Of a stretch of 64,000 nucleotides of DNA, positions 17,120 through 25,132 are shown in pieces. The stretch's first letter is position 1; each line of letters begins with the position of its first letter. The position numbers were made by a program, and so were the translations under genes. The DNA is taken from assembly GCA_959020715.1 (NCBI GenBank), contig CAUESV010000002.1:124001-188000 (forward strand), given 5' to 3'. Source of the DNA: an uncultured Collinsella sp. GTDB lineage: Bacteria; Actinomycetota; Coriobacteriia; Coriobacteriales; Coriobacteriaceae. Under the pieces are notes generated by a model. It was not told where the DNA came from. It was given only the letters and a program-made list of their open reading frames with translations, and did not search any database.

Positions 17120-18034
17120 ATGGGGGAGAACGTGCTCAAGTTCGGTACCTACGTCCGTGTTGGAAACGCGGCCGAAGCCTATGAGCTCTTACAGAAGAAC
17201 CGCAACAACAAGATTGTGGGCGGCGGCATCTGGATGCGCCTGGGTTCGCGTCGCGTGGCGACGGCGATCGACCTTTCGGCCTGCGGACTCGATCAGATCG
17301 AGGAGACCGAGACCGAGTTTCGCATCGGTGCCATGTGCACCCTGCGCCAGCTCGAGCGCCATGCCGAGCTCAACGCGCTTGTCAACCATGTCTTTGAGTT
17401 CGCCGTTCACGATATCGTGGGCGTGCAGCTGCGTAACACCGCCACGGTGGGCGGCAGCATTTACGGTCGCTTTGGTTTCTCGGACGTGCTCTCGGCGTTC
17501 CTGGCGCTCGATTCGTATGTTGAGCTGACGGGGGTCGGCCGCGTGCCGCTCGCCGAGTTCGTGGACATGGGCTATGTGCGCGACGTGATCGAGCACGTCG
17601 TGGTCGTTAAGCACGATTACCGTGCGAGCTACGAGGCCGTGCGCAAGGCCGCGACCGACTTCCCCTCCTTAAATGTCACCGCCGCCTGGTGGGACGGCTC
17701 CTGGCATGTCATCGTGGGTGCCCGCCCGCTGCGCGCGACCCGGCTGCAGGGCGAGGCATGCGGCCTGGTGAACGAGCAGCCTTCCGAGGACGAGCTGCGC
17801 GCCCTGGCCGCGTCCGTACGCGCGCTGAGCTACGGCACCAATCTGTGGGGCTCGGCTGACTACCGCCGCCGCATCTCGGCCCCGCTTGCCGTCCAGGCCG
17901 TGCGCCGTGCCGCTGGTATCGAGCTTTCGGCCGCGCTTGCCCGCGAGCTCGAGGGCGTGCAGATTCCTAAGTTTGCCACGGACGAGTATTCCTGCCGCCG
18001 CGTGCCCGGCGTCGATTCTAGCGAGGTGCGCTAA
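17120..18034 (+). CDS. Molybdenum hydroxylase FAD-binding subunit (XdhB-like)
   Basis: 304-aa FAD subunit of the xanthine dehydrogenase / CO dehydrogenase medium-subunit family. Visible features are NNKIVGGGIWMRLGSR (first FAD loop, divergent from the usual AGGTDL), RIGAMCTLRQLE, and RNTATVGGSIYGRFGFSDVL (second FAD motif). A C-terminal CODH-C-like domain covers the last 100 residues. The next gene starts on the last base of its stop. An alternative GTG at 17132, just after GGGGGAG, is possible. It passes electrons from the Fe-S clusters of the partner subunit. Confidence 0.85.
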   Translation: MGENVLKFGTYVRVGNAAEAYELLQKNRNNKIVGGGIWMRLGSRRVATAIDLSACGLDQIEETETEFRIGAMCTLRQLERHAELNALVNHVFEFAVHDIVGVQLRNTATVGGSIYGRFGFSDVLSAFLALDSYVELTGVGRVPLAEFVDMGYVRDVIEHVVVVKHDYRASYEAVRKAATDFPSLNVTAAWWDGSWHVIVGARPLRATRLQGEACGLVNEQPSEDELRALAASVRALSYGTNLWGSADYRRRISAPLAVQAVRRAAGIELSAALARELEGVQIPKFATDEYSCRRVPGVDSSEVR

Positions 18035-20865
18035 TGGCTGCCAAACTCATCGATCTTTCCTTTACGCTCAACGGCCGCAAGGCCAAGGTGCAGATTGCCC
18101 CCGACACCATGCTCTTTGCACTGCTGCGCGAGCAGGGCTGTGCGTCGGTGCGCTGCGCCTGCGAAACCACCAACTGCGGCTTGTGCACGGTGTGGCTCGA
18201 CGGCGACCCGGTGTTGAGCTGCTCAGTTCCCGCCGCGCGTGCCGAGGGCCGCTCGGTCACCACGCTCGAGGGTCTCAAGGCCGAGTCCGAGGCGCTTGCT
18301 CGCGCCATGGCCGCCGAAGGCGCCGAGCAGTGCGGTTTTTGCGCCCCCGGCCTCATCATGAACGTGCTGGCGCTTGCCCGCGCCGCCAAGGAGGACCCGA
18401 GCCTCGTCGCCACGCGTGAGGAGCTCTCGCGTCAGCTTGCCGGTAACCTCTGCCGCTGCAGCGGCTACGAGAGCCAGCTGCGCGCTATCGTGCGCTTCCT
18501 CAACGAGTCCGGCGTGCAGGTGGGCTTCGAGATGCCCGAGCTGCCGATCAACGACACGAGTTCCGACGGCGTCTCCTACAAGCAGATCACCCACAAGCAG
18601 CCCAAGAAGGACTCGAAGGCCCTGCTCGAGGGTCGTCCCGTCTACACCGGCGATATGGTGCCCGCTGGTGCGCTCATCGTCAAACTCAAGCGCAGCCCCT
18701 ATGCCCGTGCCAAGATCCGCTCCATCGATACGTCGCGCGCCCTGAAGGTTCCCGGCGTCGTGGGCGTCTACACCTACGAGGATGTGCCCAAACGCCGCTT
18801 TACCATCGCCGGCCAGAGCTATCCGCAGCCGAGTCCCTACGACCGCCTGATCCTCGAGAACCTCGTCCGTTACCAAAACGAAGAGGTGGCGATCGTCGCC
18901 GCCGAGAACGAGGAGGCTGCCGATAAGGCACTCAAGCTCATCAAGGTCGACTATGAGGTGCTCGAGCCGCTGCTCGACTTTACCAAGGCACTCGATAACG
19001 ACATCGTGGTCCACCCCGAGGGCGACGTGACCTTTATGTTCCCGCAGGGCGGCGACGTGCCCCGCAACCTGGTGTGCAGCGGTACCAGCGATTATGGCGA
19101 CCTAGACGAGGCCTTTGCCCAGAGCGACATCGTCTTTGAGCGCACCTACACCAGCCAGGCCACGCAGACCGCGCCCATGGAGACCTTCCGCGCCTTTGCG
19201 ACGACCGACGCGTTCGGGCGCATTTCGGTGACCACCTCCACGCAGGTGCCTTTCCACGTGCGCCGCATGGTCGCGCAGTCGCTCGACATTCCGCAGTCGC
19301 AGGTGCAGGTCATTAAGCCGCGCATCGGCGGCGGCTTTGGCTCCAAGCAGACGGGCTGCTGCGAGATCTTCGTGGCGTTTGTGACGCAGCAGACCGGCCG
19401 TCCGAGCTATTGCTGCTACACCCGCGAGGAGACCATCACCGCGGGCAACTCGCGCCACCAGATGCAGATGACCGTCAAGCTGGGCGCTATGAACGACGGC
19501 ACCATTACGGCCATCGACCTGCACACGTTGTCCAACGCCGGAGCGTACGGCGAGCACGCTACCACGACGATCGGCCTTTCGGGCCACAAGAGCCTGCCCA
19601 TCTACAACCACGTGAAGGCGAGCCGCTTTAGCTGGGACGCCGTCTACACCAATACCAACCGCGGCGGTGCGTATCGCGGCTACGGTGCCACCCAGGGCCA
19701 GTTTGCCGTGGAGAGCGCCGTCAACGAGCTTGCCGACATGCTGCACATGGACCCCGCCGACCTGCGCCTTAAGAACATCGTGCGCGAGGGCGAGGTCATG
19801 CCGCAGTACTACAACGAGAAGCTCAACGCCTGCGCGCTCGACCGCTGCCTGCTGCGCGCGATGGACATGATCGGCTGGCGCGACAAGCCGCTGGCCGTCG
19901 ACCTGGGCGACCGCGTGCGCGCCCTTGGCTGCGCGCTCACCATGCAGGGCTCGGGCATTTCCAACGTGGATATCGCCGGCATCGACATGCGCCTGGAAGA
20001 GGATGGCTTTATTACCATCGGCACCGGCGCTACCGATAACGGCATGGGCGTCGACACGATCCTGGCGCAGATTGCCGCCGAGGAGCTGGGCGTGGAGAGC
20101 TCGCTGATCGTGGTGCGCGGCGTGGACACCGACGTGTCGCCGTTCGATGCCGGCTCGTACGCGAGCTCGGGCACGTACGTGACGGGCCTGGCAGCCAAGA
20201 ACGCCGCGACCGAGCTGCGCGAGAAGATCTGCGCCAAGGCCGCCCAGATGTGGGACGTGGACGCCGCCGATGTGGTCTTTGATGGTCAGTACGTGCGCCT
20301 GTCCGACGAGCGTGCCGCGCGCGAGCAGAACCGCTACCTCACGCTGCGCGACTTTGCCAACTTGTGTGTCAAGAACATCGATGGCGGCGACGCGCTGACC
20401 TCGCATGCCTCTGCCTGCCTGCCCGTTTCGCCCCCGCCGTTTATGGCCGGCATTGCCGAGGTCGAGGTCGACAAGGCCACCGGCAAGGTGACCGTGGTGG
20501 ATTACGCCGCCGCCGTTGACTGTGGCACCGTGATCAATGAGGCGCTCGCGCGCGTTCAGGCCGAGGGCGGCATTGCCCAGGGCATCGGTCACGCGCTCTA
20601 CGAGATCGTCGAGCATGACGACCGCGGCCGCCTACGCACCGGCAACTTTATGAGCTACAAGCTGCCCACGCGCTTGGATATCGGCAGCATTCGCGTGGCC
20701 TTTGAGCCGAGCTATGAGCCGACGGGCCCGTTTGGTGCCAAGTCGATCGGCGAGGTCGTTATCAACACGCCGCTCGCCGCCGTGGCCTCGGCCGTCGCAC
20801 ACGCCACCGGCCACCAGGTCCGTTCACTGCCCATCACGCCCGAGAAGGCCCTGCTGGGGGAGTAG
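18034..20865 (+). CDS. Molybdenum hydroxylase: fused [2Fe-2S] and Mo-binding subunits (xanthine dehydrogenase family)
   Basis: 943-aa fusion. Residues about 1-165 are a [2Fe-2S] module with both clusters (CACETTNCGLCTVWLDG ... CGFCAPG ... CRCSGYE). From about 195 onward is the molybdopterin-binding part, with RIGGGFGSKQ near residue 430, GGAYRGYGATQ near 545 and the catalytic Glu in PFGAKSIGEV near 906. Many relatives keep these as separate XdhC and XdhA chains. Substrate (xanthine, another purine, aldehyde) cannot be read from the sequence. Proximity to mobA and Se genes leaves open a selenium-dependent hydroxylase. Confidence 0.88.
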   Translation: MAAKLIDLSFTLNGRKAKVQIAPDTMLFALLREQGCASVRCACETTNCGLCTVWLDGDPVLSCSVPAARAEGRSVTTLEGLKAESEALARAMAAEGAEQCGFCAPGLIMNVLALARAAKEDPSLVATREELSRQLAGNLCRCSGYESQLRAIVRFLNESGVQVGFEMPELPINDTSSDGVSYKQITHKQPKKDSKALLEGRPVYTGDMVPAGALIVKLKRSPYARAKIRSIDTSRALKVPGVVGVYTYEDVPKRRFTIAGQSYPQPSPYDRLILENLVRYQNEEVAIVAAENEEAADKALKLIKVDYEVLEPLLDFTKALDNDIVVHPEGDVTFMFPQGGDVPRNLVCSGTSDYGDLDEAFAQSDIVFERTYTSQATQTAPMETFRAFATTDAFGRISVTTSTQVPFHVRRMVAQSLDIPQSQVQVIKPRIGGGFGSKQTGCCEIFVAFVTQQTGRPSYCCYTREETITAGNSRHQMQMTVKLGAMNDGTITAIDLHTLSNAGAYGEHATTTIGLSGHKSLPIYNHVKASRFSWDAVYTNTNRGGAYRGYGATQGQFAVESAVNELADMLHMDPADLRLKNIVREGEVMPQYYNEKLNACALDRCLLRAMDMIGWRDKPLAVDLGDRVRALGCALTMQGSGISNVDIAGIDMRLEEDGFITIGTGATDNGMGVDTILAQIAAEELGVESSLIVVRGVDTDVSPFDAGSYASSGTYVTGLAAKNAATELREKICAKAAQMWDVDAADVVFDGQYVRLSDERAAREQNRYLTLRDFANLCVKNIDGGDALTSHASACLPVSPPPFMAGIAEVEVDKATGKVTVVDYAAAVDCGTVINEALARVQAEGGIAQGIGHALYEIVEHDDRGRLRTGNFMSYKLPTRLDIGSIRVAFEPSYEPTGPFGAKSIGEVVINTPLAAVASAVAHATGHQVRSLPITPEKALLGE

Positions 20866-20884
20866 GCGAGCTCGTCCGCTGTTG

Positions 20885-20923
20885 CCCTGCATCCCGCTTT
20901 TCGTCCGAATCGCGGGATGCAGG
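20885..20923 (+). terminator. 13-bp hairpin after the Mo hydroxylase, possible terminator
   Basis: CCCTGCATCCCGC (20885-20897) pairs perfectly with GCGGGATGCAGGG (20911-20923). There is no T run, and the right arm touches the next inverted repeat at 20921. Confidence 0.55.
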
Positions 20924-21034
20924 GTAGCTAATTTGGGACGGGGCTATTTTAGCTACCCACAATTCGAATTCGGCCCCGAGCTCGAACGCCTTGGTGGGGT
21001 AGCTAAAATAGCCCCGTCCCAAATTAGCTACCCT
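20921..21034. repeat. Long inverted repeat, two 38-nt arms
   Basis: Left arm 20921-20958 is the reverse complement of right arm 20997-21034 and starts AGGGTAGCTAATTTGGGACG. The centre is 38 nt. Each arm is itself bounded by GGGTAGCTA/TAGCTACCC, so the element is a palindrome of palindromes. A related single arm lies at 31096-31130. Confidence 0.88.
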
Positions 21035-21129
21035 GTTCCGCTGTAACTCGTGGTGAGGTCGTGAGCCTGTAAAACGTGTGCGTGCGCTTGCCGTTCGTAT
21101 CTGCTATCATTCCTAGTCTGTGCGCTCAT

Positions 21130-21213
21130 GCGGGCGTGGCGGAATTGGTAGACGCGCCAGATTTAGGTTCTGGTGGGATTCCCGTGAAGGTTCGAGTCCT
21201 TTCGCCCGCACCA
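21130..21213 (+). tRNA. tRNA-Leu (anticodon TAG)
   Basis: 84-nt class II tRNA with encoded CCA. Acceptor GCGGGCG pairs with CGCCCGC. The anticodon arm is CCAGA-TTTAGGT-TCTGG with TAG. The extra arm TGGGATTCCCGTGA and T loop TTCGAGT are normal for tRNA-Leu. It sits upstream of tig. Confidence 0.97.
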
Positions 21214-21300
21214 ACGCACCCGCGTCGGCTTATGCCCTCGCGACGCTTGTTGCATAAAGGTACCAGCACCTCAGATAAGCTGGGCAGTATGAGGAGGAAC

Positions 21301-22602
21301 GTGTTGAACATCACCGCTTCTGACGTCAAGGACGCCAAGCTCACCGCTACGGTCACCATCCCGGCCGCCGACGTCGACGCCGCGATCAAGAAGGCCTACA
21401 AGGACACCGCCAAGAAGTACCGCTTCCCGGGCTTCCGCGCCGGCAAGGCCCCCCGTCCGGTCATCGATTCTGCTCTTGGCGCCGAGGCTACCCTCGCCCA
21501 GGCCACCAACGACCTGATCGCCGCCAACGAGCCCGCCGTCCTCAACGAGATGGACATCGTCCCCACCAAGAACGGTGACTACAAGGAGCTCGACCTCGCC
21601 AAGGATCACGAGGACTACACCTACACCGTCGAGTTCTCCCTGCGTCCCGCCGCCGAGCTCTCCTCCTTCGACGCCGTCGAGATCGAGATGCCCCCTGCGG
21701 AGGTCACCGAGTCCGAGATCAACAACCAGGTTGAGATGCTCCTCAACTACCGTGCCACCTTCGAGGACGTCGAGGGTCGCGCCGTCGAGTCAGACGACTA
21801 TGTGACCGTCGACCTCAAGGCCGTCGAGAACGCCGACAACTTTGCCGCCGAGGGCCGCATGCTCATCGCCGGTAGCGACAGCAACCCCAAGGAGTTCAAC
21901 GAGGCCCTGATCGGCGCCAACGTTGACGACGTCAAGTCCGTTACCTGGACCGACGAGGCCGAGGAGGGCGAGGAGGCCGAGACCCACACCGTCGAGGTCA
22001 CCGTCAAGGGCATCAAGGTCCGCAACACCCCCGAGCTCACCGACGAGCTCGTCAAGTCCGACTTTGGCTTTGACAGCATCGACGCTATGCGCGACGCCAT
22101 CAAGATCGAGATCGAGCAGGACAAGGCTTCCCGCCTCCCGGCCGAGAAGGAGAACCGTTGCGTCTCCGCTCTCGCCGAGCGCCTGCAGCTCGACGAGATG
22201 GACGCCGATTACGAGCAGTCCGTCTTTGAGGAGCTTGGCCAGAACTTCCTGTCCAACCTCGCTGCCCGCGGCATGACGCTGGACACCTGGCTGCCCGCTT
22301 CCGGCCTGACCATGGAGCAGTTCATCGGCGACCTGCACAAGCAGGCCAACGACGTTGCCCGTGAGTCCCTGGCTCTCGACGCCCTCGCCCGCGAGCTCAA
22401 GATCGAGGTCACCGAGGACGACATCAACGCCGAGTTCGAGAAGGCCGGCGTCAAGGACGTCGAGGCTTCCAAGGCCGAGTTCATCGCCGATGGCCGCATG
22501 CCTGCCGTCCGCGAGTCCATCCGTCGCTCCAAGGCCGTCGACCACTTGGTCGAGAACGCCAAGGTGACCGAGGTCGACGAGACCGCCAAGGACGCCGAGT
22601 AA
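21301..22602 (+). CDS. tig: Trigger factor (ribosome-associated chaperone and PPIase)
   Basis: 433-codon trigger factor. The N-terminal ribosome-binding domain carries the signature GFRAGKAPRPVID near residue 45. An FKBP-type PPIase domain lies around residues 150-235 (DDYVTVDLKAVE ... ), and the helical C-terminal chaperone domain ends in an acidic tail. AGGAGG at 21292-21297 is 3 nt before GTG 21301 and 6 nt before TTG 21304; both fit E. coli Tig alignment. The ATG at 21289 overlaps that ribosome site and the frame from 21076 crosses the tRNA, so both are rejected. clpP and clpX follow, a common grouping. Confidence 0.94.
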   Translation: MLNITASDVKDAKLTATVTIPAADVDAAIKKAYKDTAKKYRFPGFRAGKAPRPVIDSALGAEATLAQATNDLIAANEPAVLNEMDIVPTKNGDYKELDLAKDHEDYTYTVEFSLRPAAELSSFDAVEIEMPPAEVTESEINNQVEMLLNYRATFEDVEGRAVESDDYVTVDLKAVENADNFAAEGRMLIAGSDSNPKEFNEALIGANVDDVKSVTWTDEAEEGEEAETHTVEVTVKGIKVRNTPELTDELVKSDFGFDSIDAMRDAIKIEIEQDKASRLPAEKENRCVSALAERLQLDEMDADYEQSVFEELGQNFLSNLAARGMTLDTWLPASGLTMEQFIGDLHKQANDVARESLALDALARELKIEVTEDDINAEFEKAGVKDVEASKAEFIADGRMPAVRESIRRSKAVDHLVENAKVTEVDETAKDAE

Positions 22603-22678
22603 TTCTCGCCACCTTGCCCGCGAGCGCTTGCATGTGCCCGTGATGGGGTAAAGTTATAAACCGGTTATCCGGTTGCTT

Positions 22679-22719
22679 CGTACGGTGCCAGCCAATGCAT
22701 AGCATGCGGGCACCGTACG
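22679..22719 (+). terminator. 11-bp hairpin between tig and clpP
   Basis: CGTACGGTGCC (22679-22689) pairs perfectly with GGCACCGTACG (22709-22719), followed by TTTGTCT. It may be a weak terminator or leader structure 47 nt before clpP. Confidence 0.55.
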
Positions 22720-22765
22720 TTTGTCTAGAACCAATTTGGTCCGCAAGAGAGAAATGGAGATGCGT

Positions 22766-23386
22766 ATGATCGCTAAGTTCGATTCCGCCCTCGTGCCATA
22801 CGTTATCGAGCAGACGCCGCGCGGCGAGCGCAGCTACGATATCTATTCGCGCCTGCTCAACGACCGCATCATCTTCTTAGGCGAGGAGATCAACTCCGTC
22901 AGTGCCAACCTGGTCGTTGCCCAGCTGCTGCATCTTGAGAGTCAGGATGCCGAGAAGGATATCTCGCTCTACATCAATTCGCCCGGTGGCGAGGTCTACT
23001 CCGGCCTGGCGATTCTGGACACCATGAACTTCATCAAGCCGCAGGTCTCCACCATCTGTGTGGGCATGGCCGCGTCCATGGCCGCCGTGCTGCTTTCGGC
23101 CGGCGCCAAGGGTAAGCGATTCTGCCTGCCGCACTCCAAGGTCATGATTCACCAGCCCAGCGGCGGTGCCCAGGGTCAGCAGACCGAGATCGAGATCGTG
23201 GCCGAGGAGATCAAGAAGACCCGCCGCGAGCTCAACCAGATTCTGTCCGACGCGTCGGGCCAACCCATCGAGAAGGTCCAGGCCGATACCGAGCGCGACA
23301 ACTACCTGACCGCTGCCGAGGCCCTCGACTACGGCCTGATCGACCGTATCGTCACCTCGCGCGACATCGCCGCGAAGGACGCCTAG
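22766..23386 (+). CDS. clpP: ATP-dependent Clp protease proteolytic subunit
   Basis: 206-aa serine protease forming the tetradecameric chamber used by ClpX. Catalytic Ser is in GMAASMAAVLLSAGA (about residue 97), His in HSKVMIHQPSGG, and Asp in the helix before LTAAEALDYGLID. Three in-frame ATGs (22754, 22760, 22766) compete; 22766 is chosen because GGAG sits 6 nt upstream and the product MIAKFDSALVPYVIEQT matches usual ClpP starts. The stop is 1 nt from clpX ATG. Confidence 0.95.
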   Translation: MIAKFDSALVPYVIEQTPRGERSYDIYSRLLNDRIIFLGEEINSVSANLVVAQLLHLESQDAEKDISLYINSPGGEVYSGLAILDTMNFIKPQVSTICVGMAASMAAVLLSAGAKGKRFCLPHSKVMIHQPSGGAQGQQTEIEIVAEEIKKTRRELNQILSDASGQPIEKVQADTERDNYLTAAEALDYGLIDRIVTSRDIAAKDA

Positions 23387-23387
23387 G

Positions 23388-24794
23388 ATGGCCGGTAACA
23401 TGCAGGACAACTTCGACGAGAACGGCAACCCTATCCGATGCTCCTTCTGCGGAAAAGAGCAGGGGCAGGTTCGCCGCCTTGTAAAGGGCCCGACCAACAT
23501 CTTTATCTGCGACGAGTGCGTCGCCGCCTGTTCCGAGATTCTGGAAGAGTCGCTGGCTTCGGACTTTATGGACGCTGCCCGCAACGGCAAGCTGCCGGGC
23601 TTCCTCAACGACCACGGCCAGGCTGCATCCCAGCCCGCCGTGGACCCGGAGACCGAGGGCTTTGAGCTTGAGGACGACCGTCAGGTCATCACGCACGTGC
23701 CGACGCCGCACGAGATCTATGATGAGCTTTCGGCCTATGTCATGGGCCAGGAAGACGTCAAGCGCGCCATGTCGGTTGCCGTGTACAACCATTACCGCCG
23801 CGTTATCGAGGGTGGCGCTGCGGTGTCTGCCTTTGATGACGACATGGGCTCGCAGTTCGATGACGATATGGACGAGGTAGAGCTCGCCAAGTCCAACATC
23901 CTGCTGCTCGGTCCCACCGGTACCGGTAAGACCCTGTTGGCCCAGACGCTCGCCCGCATCCTCGAGGTGCCGTTTGCCATCGCCGACGCCACTGCGCTCA
24001 CCGAGGCCGGTTACGTTGGCGAGGACGTGGAGAACATCCTGCTCAAGCTTATCAATGCTGCCGATGGCGACATTGAGCGCGCTCAGGTTGGCATTATCTA
24101 CGTGGACGAGATCGACAAGATCGCCCGCAAGGCCGAGAACCTCTCTATTACCCGCGATGTCTCGGGCGAGGGTGTTCAGCAGGCGCTGCTGAAGATTCTT
24201 GAGGGCACGGTGGCTAGCGTTCCGCCCACCGGCGGCCGCAAGCATCCCCAGCAGGAGCTGCTGCAGATCGACACGACCAACATCCTGTTCATCTGCGGCG
24301 GTGCCTTTGTGGGTCTGGACAAGATCATCGCCGATCGCGTGGGCAACAAGGGCGTGGGCTTTAACTCCGAGATCGCCGGCCCCACCTCGGTCGACGAGAA
24401 CGACCTGCTGCGTCAGGTGCTCCCGCAGGACCTCAACGCCTTTGGCATGATCCCCGAGTTTGTGGGACGTACGCCCGTCGTCACCCAGACGCAGGCGCTT
24501 GACGAGGACGACTTGGTGTCGATTCTGACCGAGCCCAAGAACGCCGTGGTGCGCCAGTATCGTAAGATGTTCCAGCTCGAGGACGTTGAGCTTGAGTTTG
24601 AGGATGCGGCCCTGCATGAGATCGCCCGCATGGCGCTCGCCCGCAAGACCGGCGCCCGCGGCCTGCGCTCCATCTGCGAGGACGTGCTGCAGCAGACGAT
24701 GTTCGACCTCCCCAGCGAGGAAGGCGTCACCAAGGTCATCGTGACCGAAGCCTCCGTAAAGGGCGAAGAGCAGCCCCAACGCATCTACGGGTAA
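23388..24794 (+). CDS. clpX: Clp protease ATP-binding subunit ClpX
   Basis: 468-aa AAA+ unfoldase. The N-terminal zinc-binding domain has CSFCGK and CDEC pairs. Walker A is LLGPTGTGKTLLAQ near residue 178, Walker B is IIYVDEIDKIARK, and the pore loop and sensor regions are intact. An insertion between the zinc domain and the AAA core (residues 60-105) is acidic. It starts 1 nt after clpP with its ribosome site inside clpP, so the pair is one transcript. A hairpin terminator follows. Confidence 0.96.
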   Translation: MAGNMQDNFDENGNPIRCSFCGKEQGQVRRLVKGPTNIFICDECVAACSEILEESLASDFMDAARNGKLPGFLNDHGQAASQPAVDPETEGFELEDDRQVITHVPTPHEIYDELSAYVMGQEDVKRAMSVAVYNHYRRVIEGGAAVSAFDDDMGSQFDDDMDEVELAKSNILLLGPTGTGKTLLAQTLARILEVPFAIADATALTEAGYVGEDVENILLKLINAADGDIERAQVGIIYVDEIDKIARKAENLSITRDVSGEGVQQALLKILEGTVASVPPTGGRKHPQQELLQIDTTNILFICGGAFVGLDKIIADRVGNKGVGFNSEIAGPTSVDENDLLRQVLPQDLNAFGMIPEFVGRTPVVTQTQALDEDDLVSILTEPKNAVVRQYRKMFQLEDVELEFEDAALHEIARMALARKTGARGLRSICEDVLQQTMFDLPSEEGVTKVIVTEASVKGEEQPQRIYG

Positions 24795-24808
24795 ATAGCT
24801 TGAATCCA

Positions 24809-24840
24809 GGCCCCGCGGCAACCACCGCGGGGCCCGCCAT
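24809..24840 (+). terminator. Terminator-like hairpin after clpX
   Basis: GGCCCCGCGG (24809-24818) pairs with CCGCGGGGCC (24825-24834) around a 6-nt loop. The following T run is short (CGCCATTT). Confidence 0.7.
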
Positions 24841-24842
24841 TT

Positions 24843-24923
24843 AGGGACAGGTTTATTTTGGTCGGTTTTATATGGGCAAACGTCATTCTGCCTGATAAAA
24901 CCTGCCAAAATAAACCTGTCCCT
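24843..24923. repeat. 81-nt palindrome (28-25-28) between clpX and valS
   Basis: Arms 24843-24870 (AGGGACAGGTTTATTTTGG...) and 24896-24923 are complementary over 28 nt with two adjacent mismatches. The centre 24871-24895 is 25 nt, the same length as in the 67-nt palindromes and the 34.5-kb array. The AGGGACAGG ends resemble fragments near 15410 and 38560. Confidence 0.88.
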
Positions 24924-24998
24924 TATTGGTAGGTATGCCTGTGCTATTCTGTGAGATTGTCAAGTTAGTACCTTCAGACTGAAGTAATCGATACCTAA

Positions 24999-25112
24999 GG
25001 CGTGTCCGCCTGCTTGGTTTTCGTAGATTCCGCACGAGCCGAAGAGCACTAAATGTGCTCTTCGTGCGAGCCCAGGACCTGACCGAGCGAAAACCAAGCA
25101 GGCGGACACGCC
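24999..25112 (+). promoter_or_regulatory. Structured valS leader: 25-bp perfect inverted repeat enclosing a second hairpin
   Basis: Arms 24999-25023 (GGCGTGTCCGCCTGCTTGG...) and 25088-25112 are perfectly complementary over 25 bp. The 64-nt interior carries GAAGAGCAC (25041-25049) / GTGCTCTTC (25055-25063) with a 5-nt loop. The right arm ends 9 nt before the GGGAGAG ribosome site of valS, so the structure may control expression. It lacks the AGGGTGGNACCGCG sequence of T-boxes. Confidence 0.7.
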
Positions 25113-25132
25113 GACGGGCAAGGGAGAGATAT

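Noticed and set aside
24950..25132. T-box riboswitch upstream of valS (also considered for thrS)
   Set aside because: The conserved T-box sequence AGGGTGGNACCGCG and a specifier-loop layout are absent; the structure is a plain nested inverted repeat.
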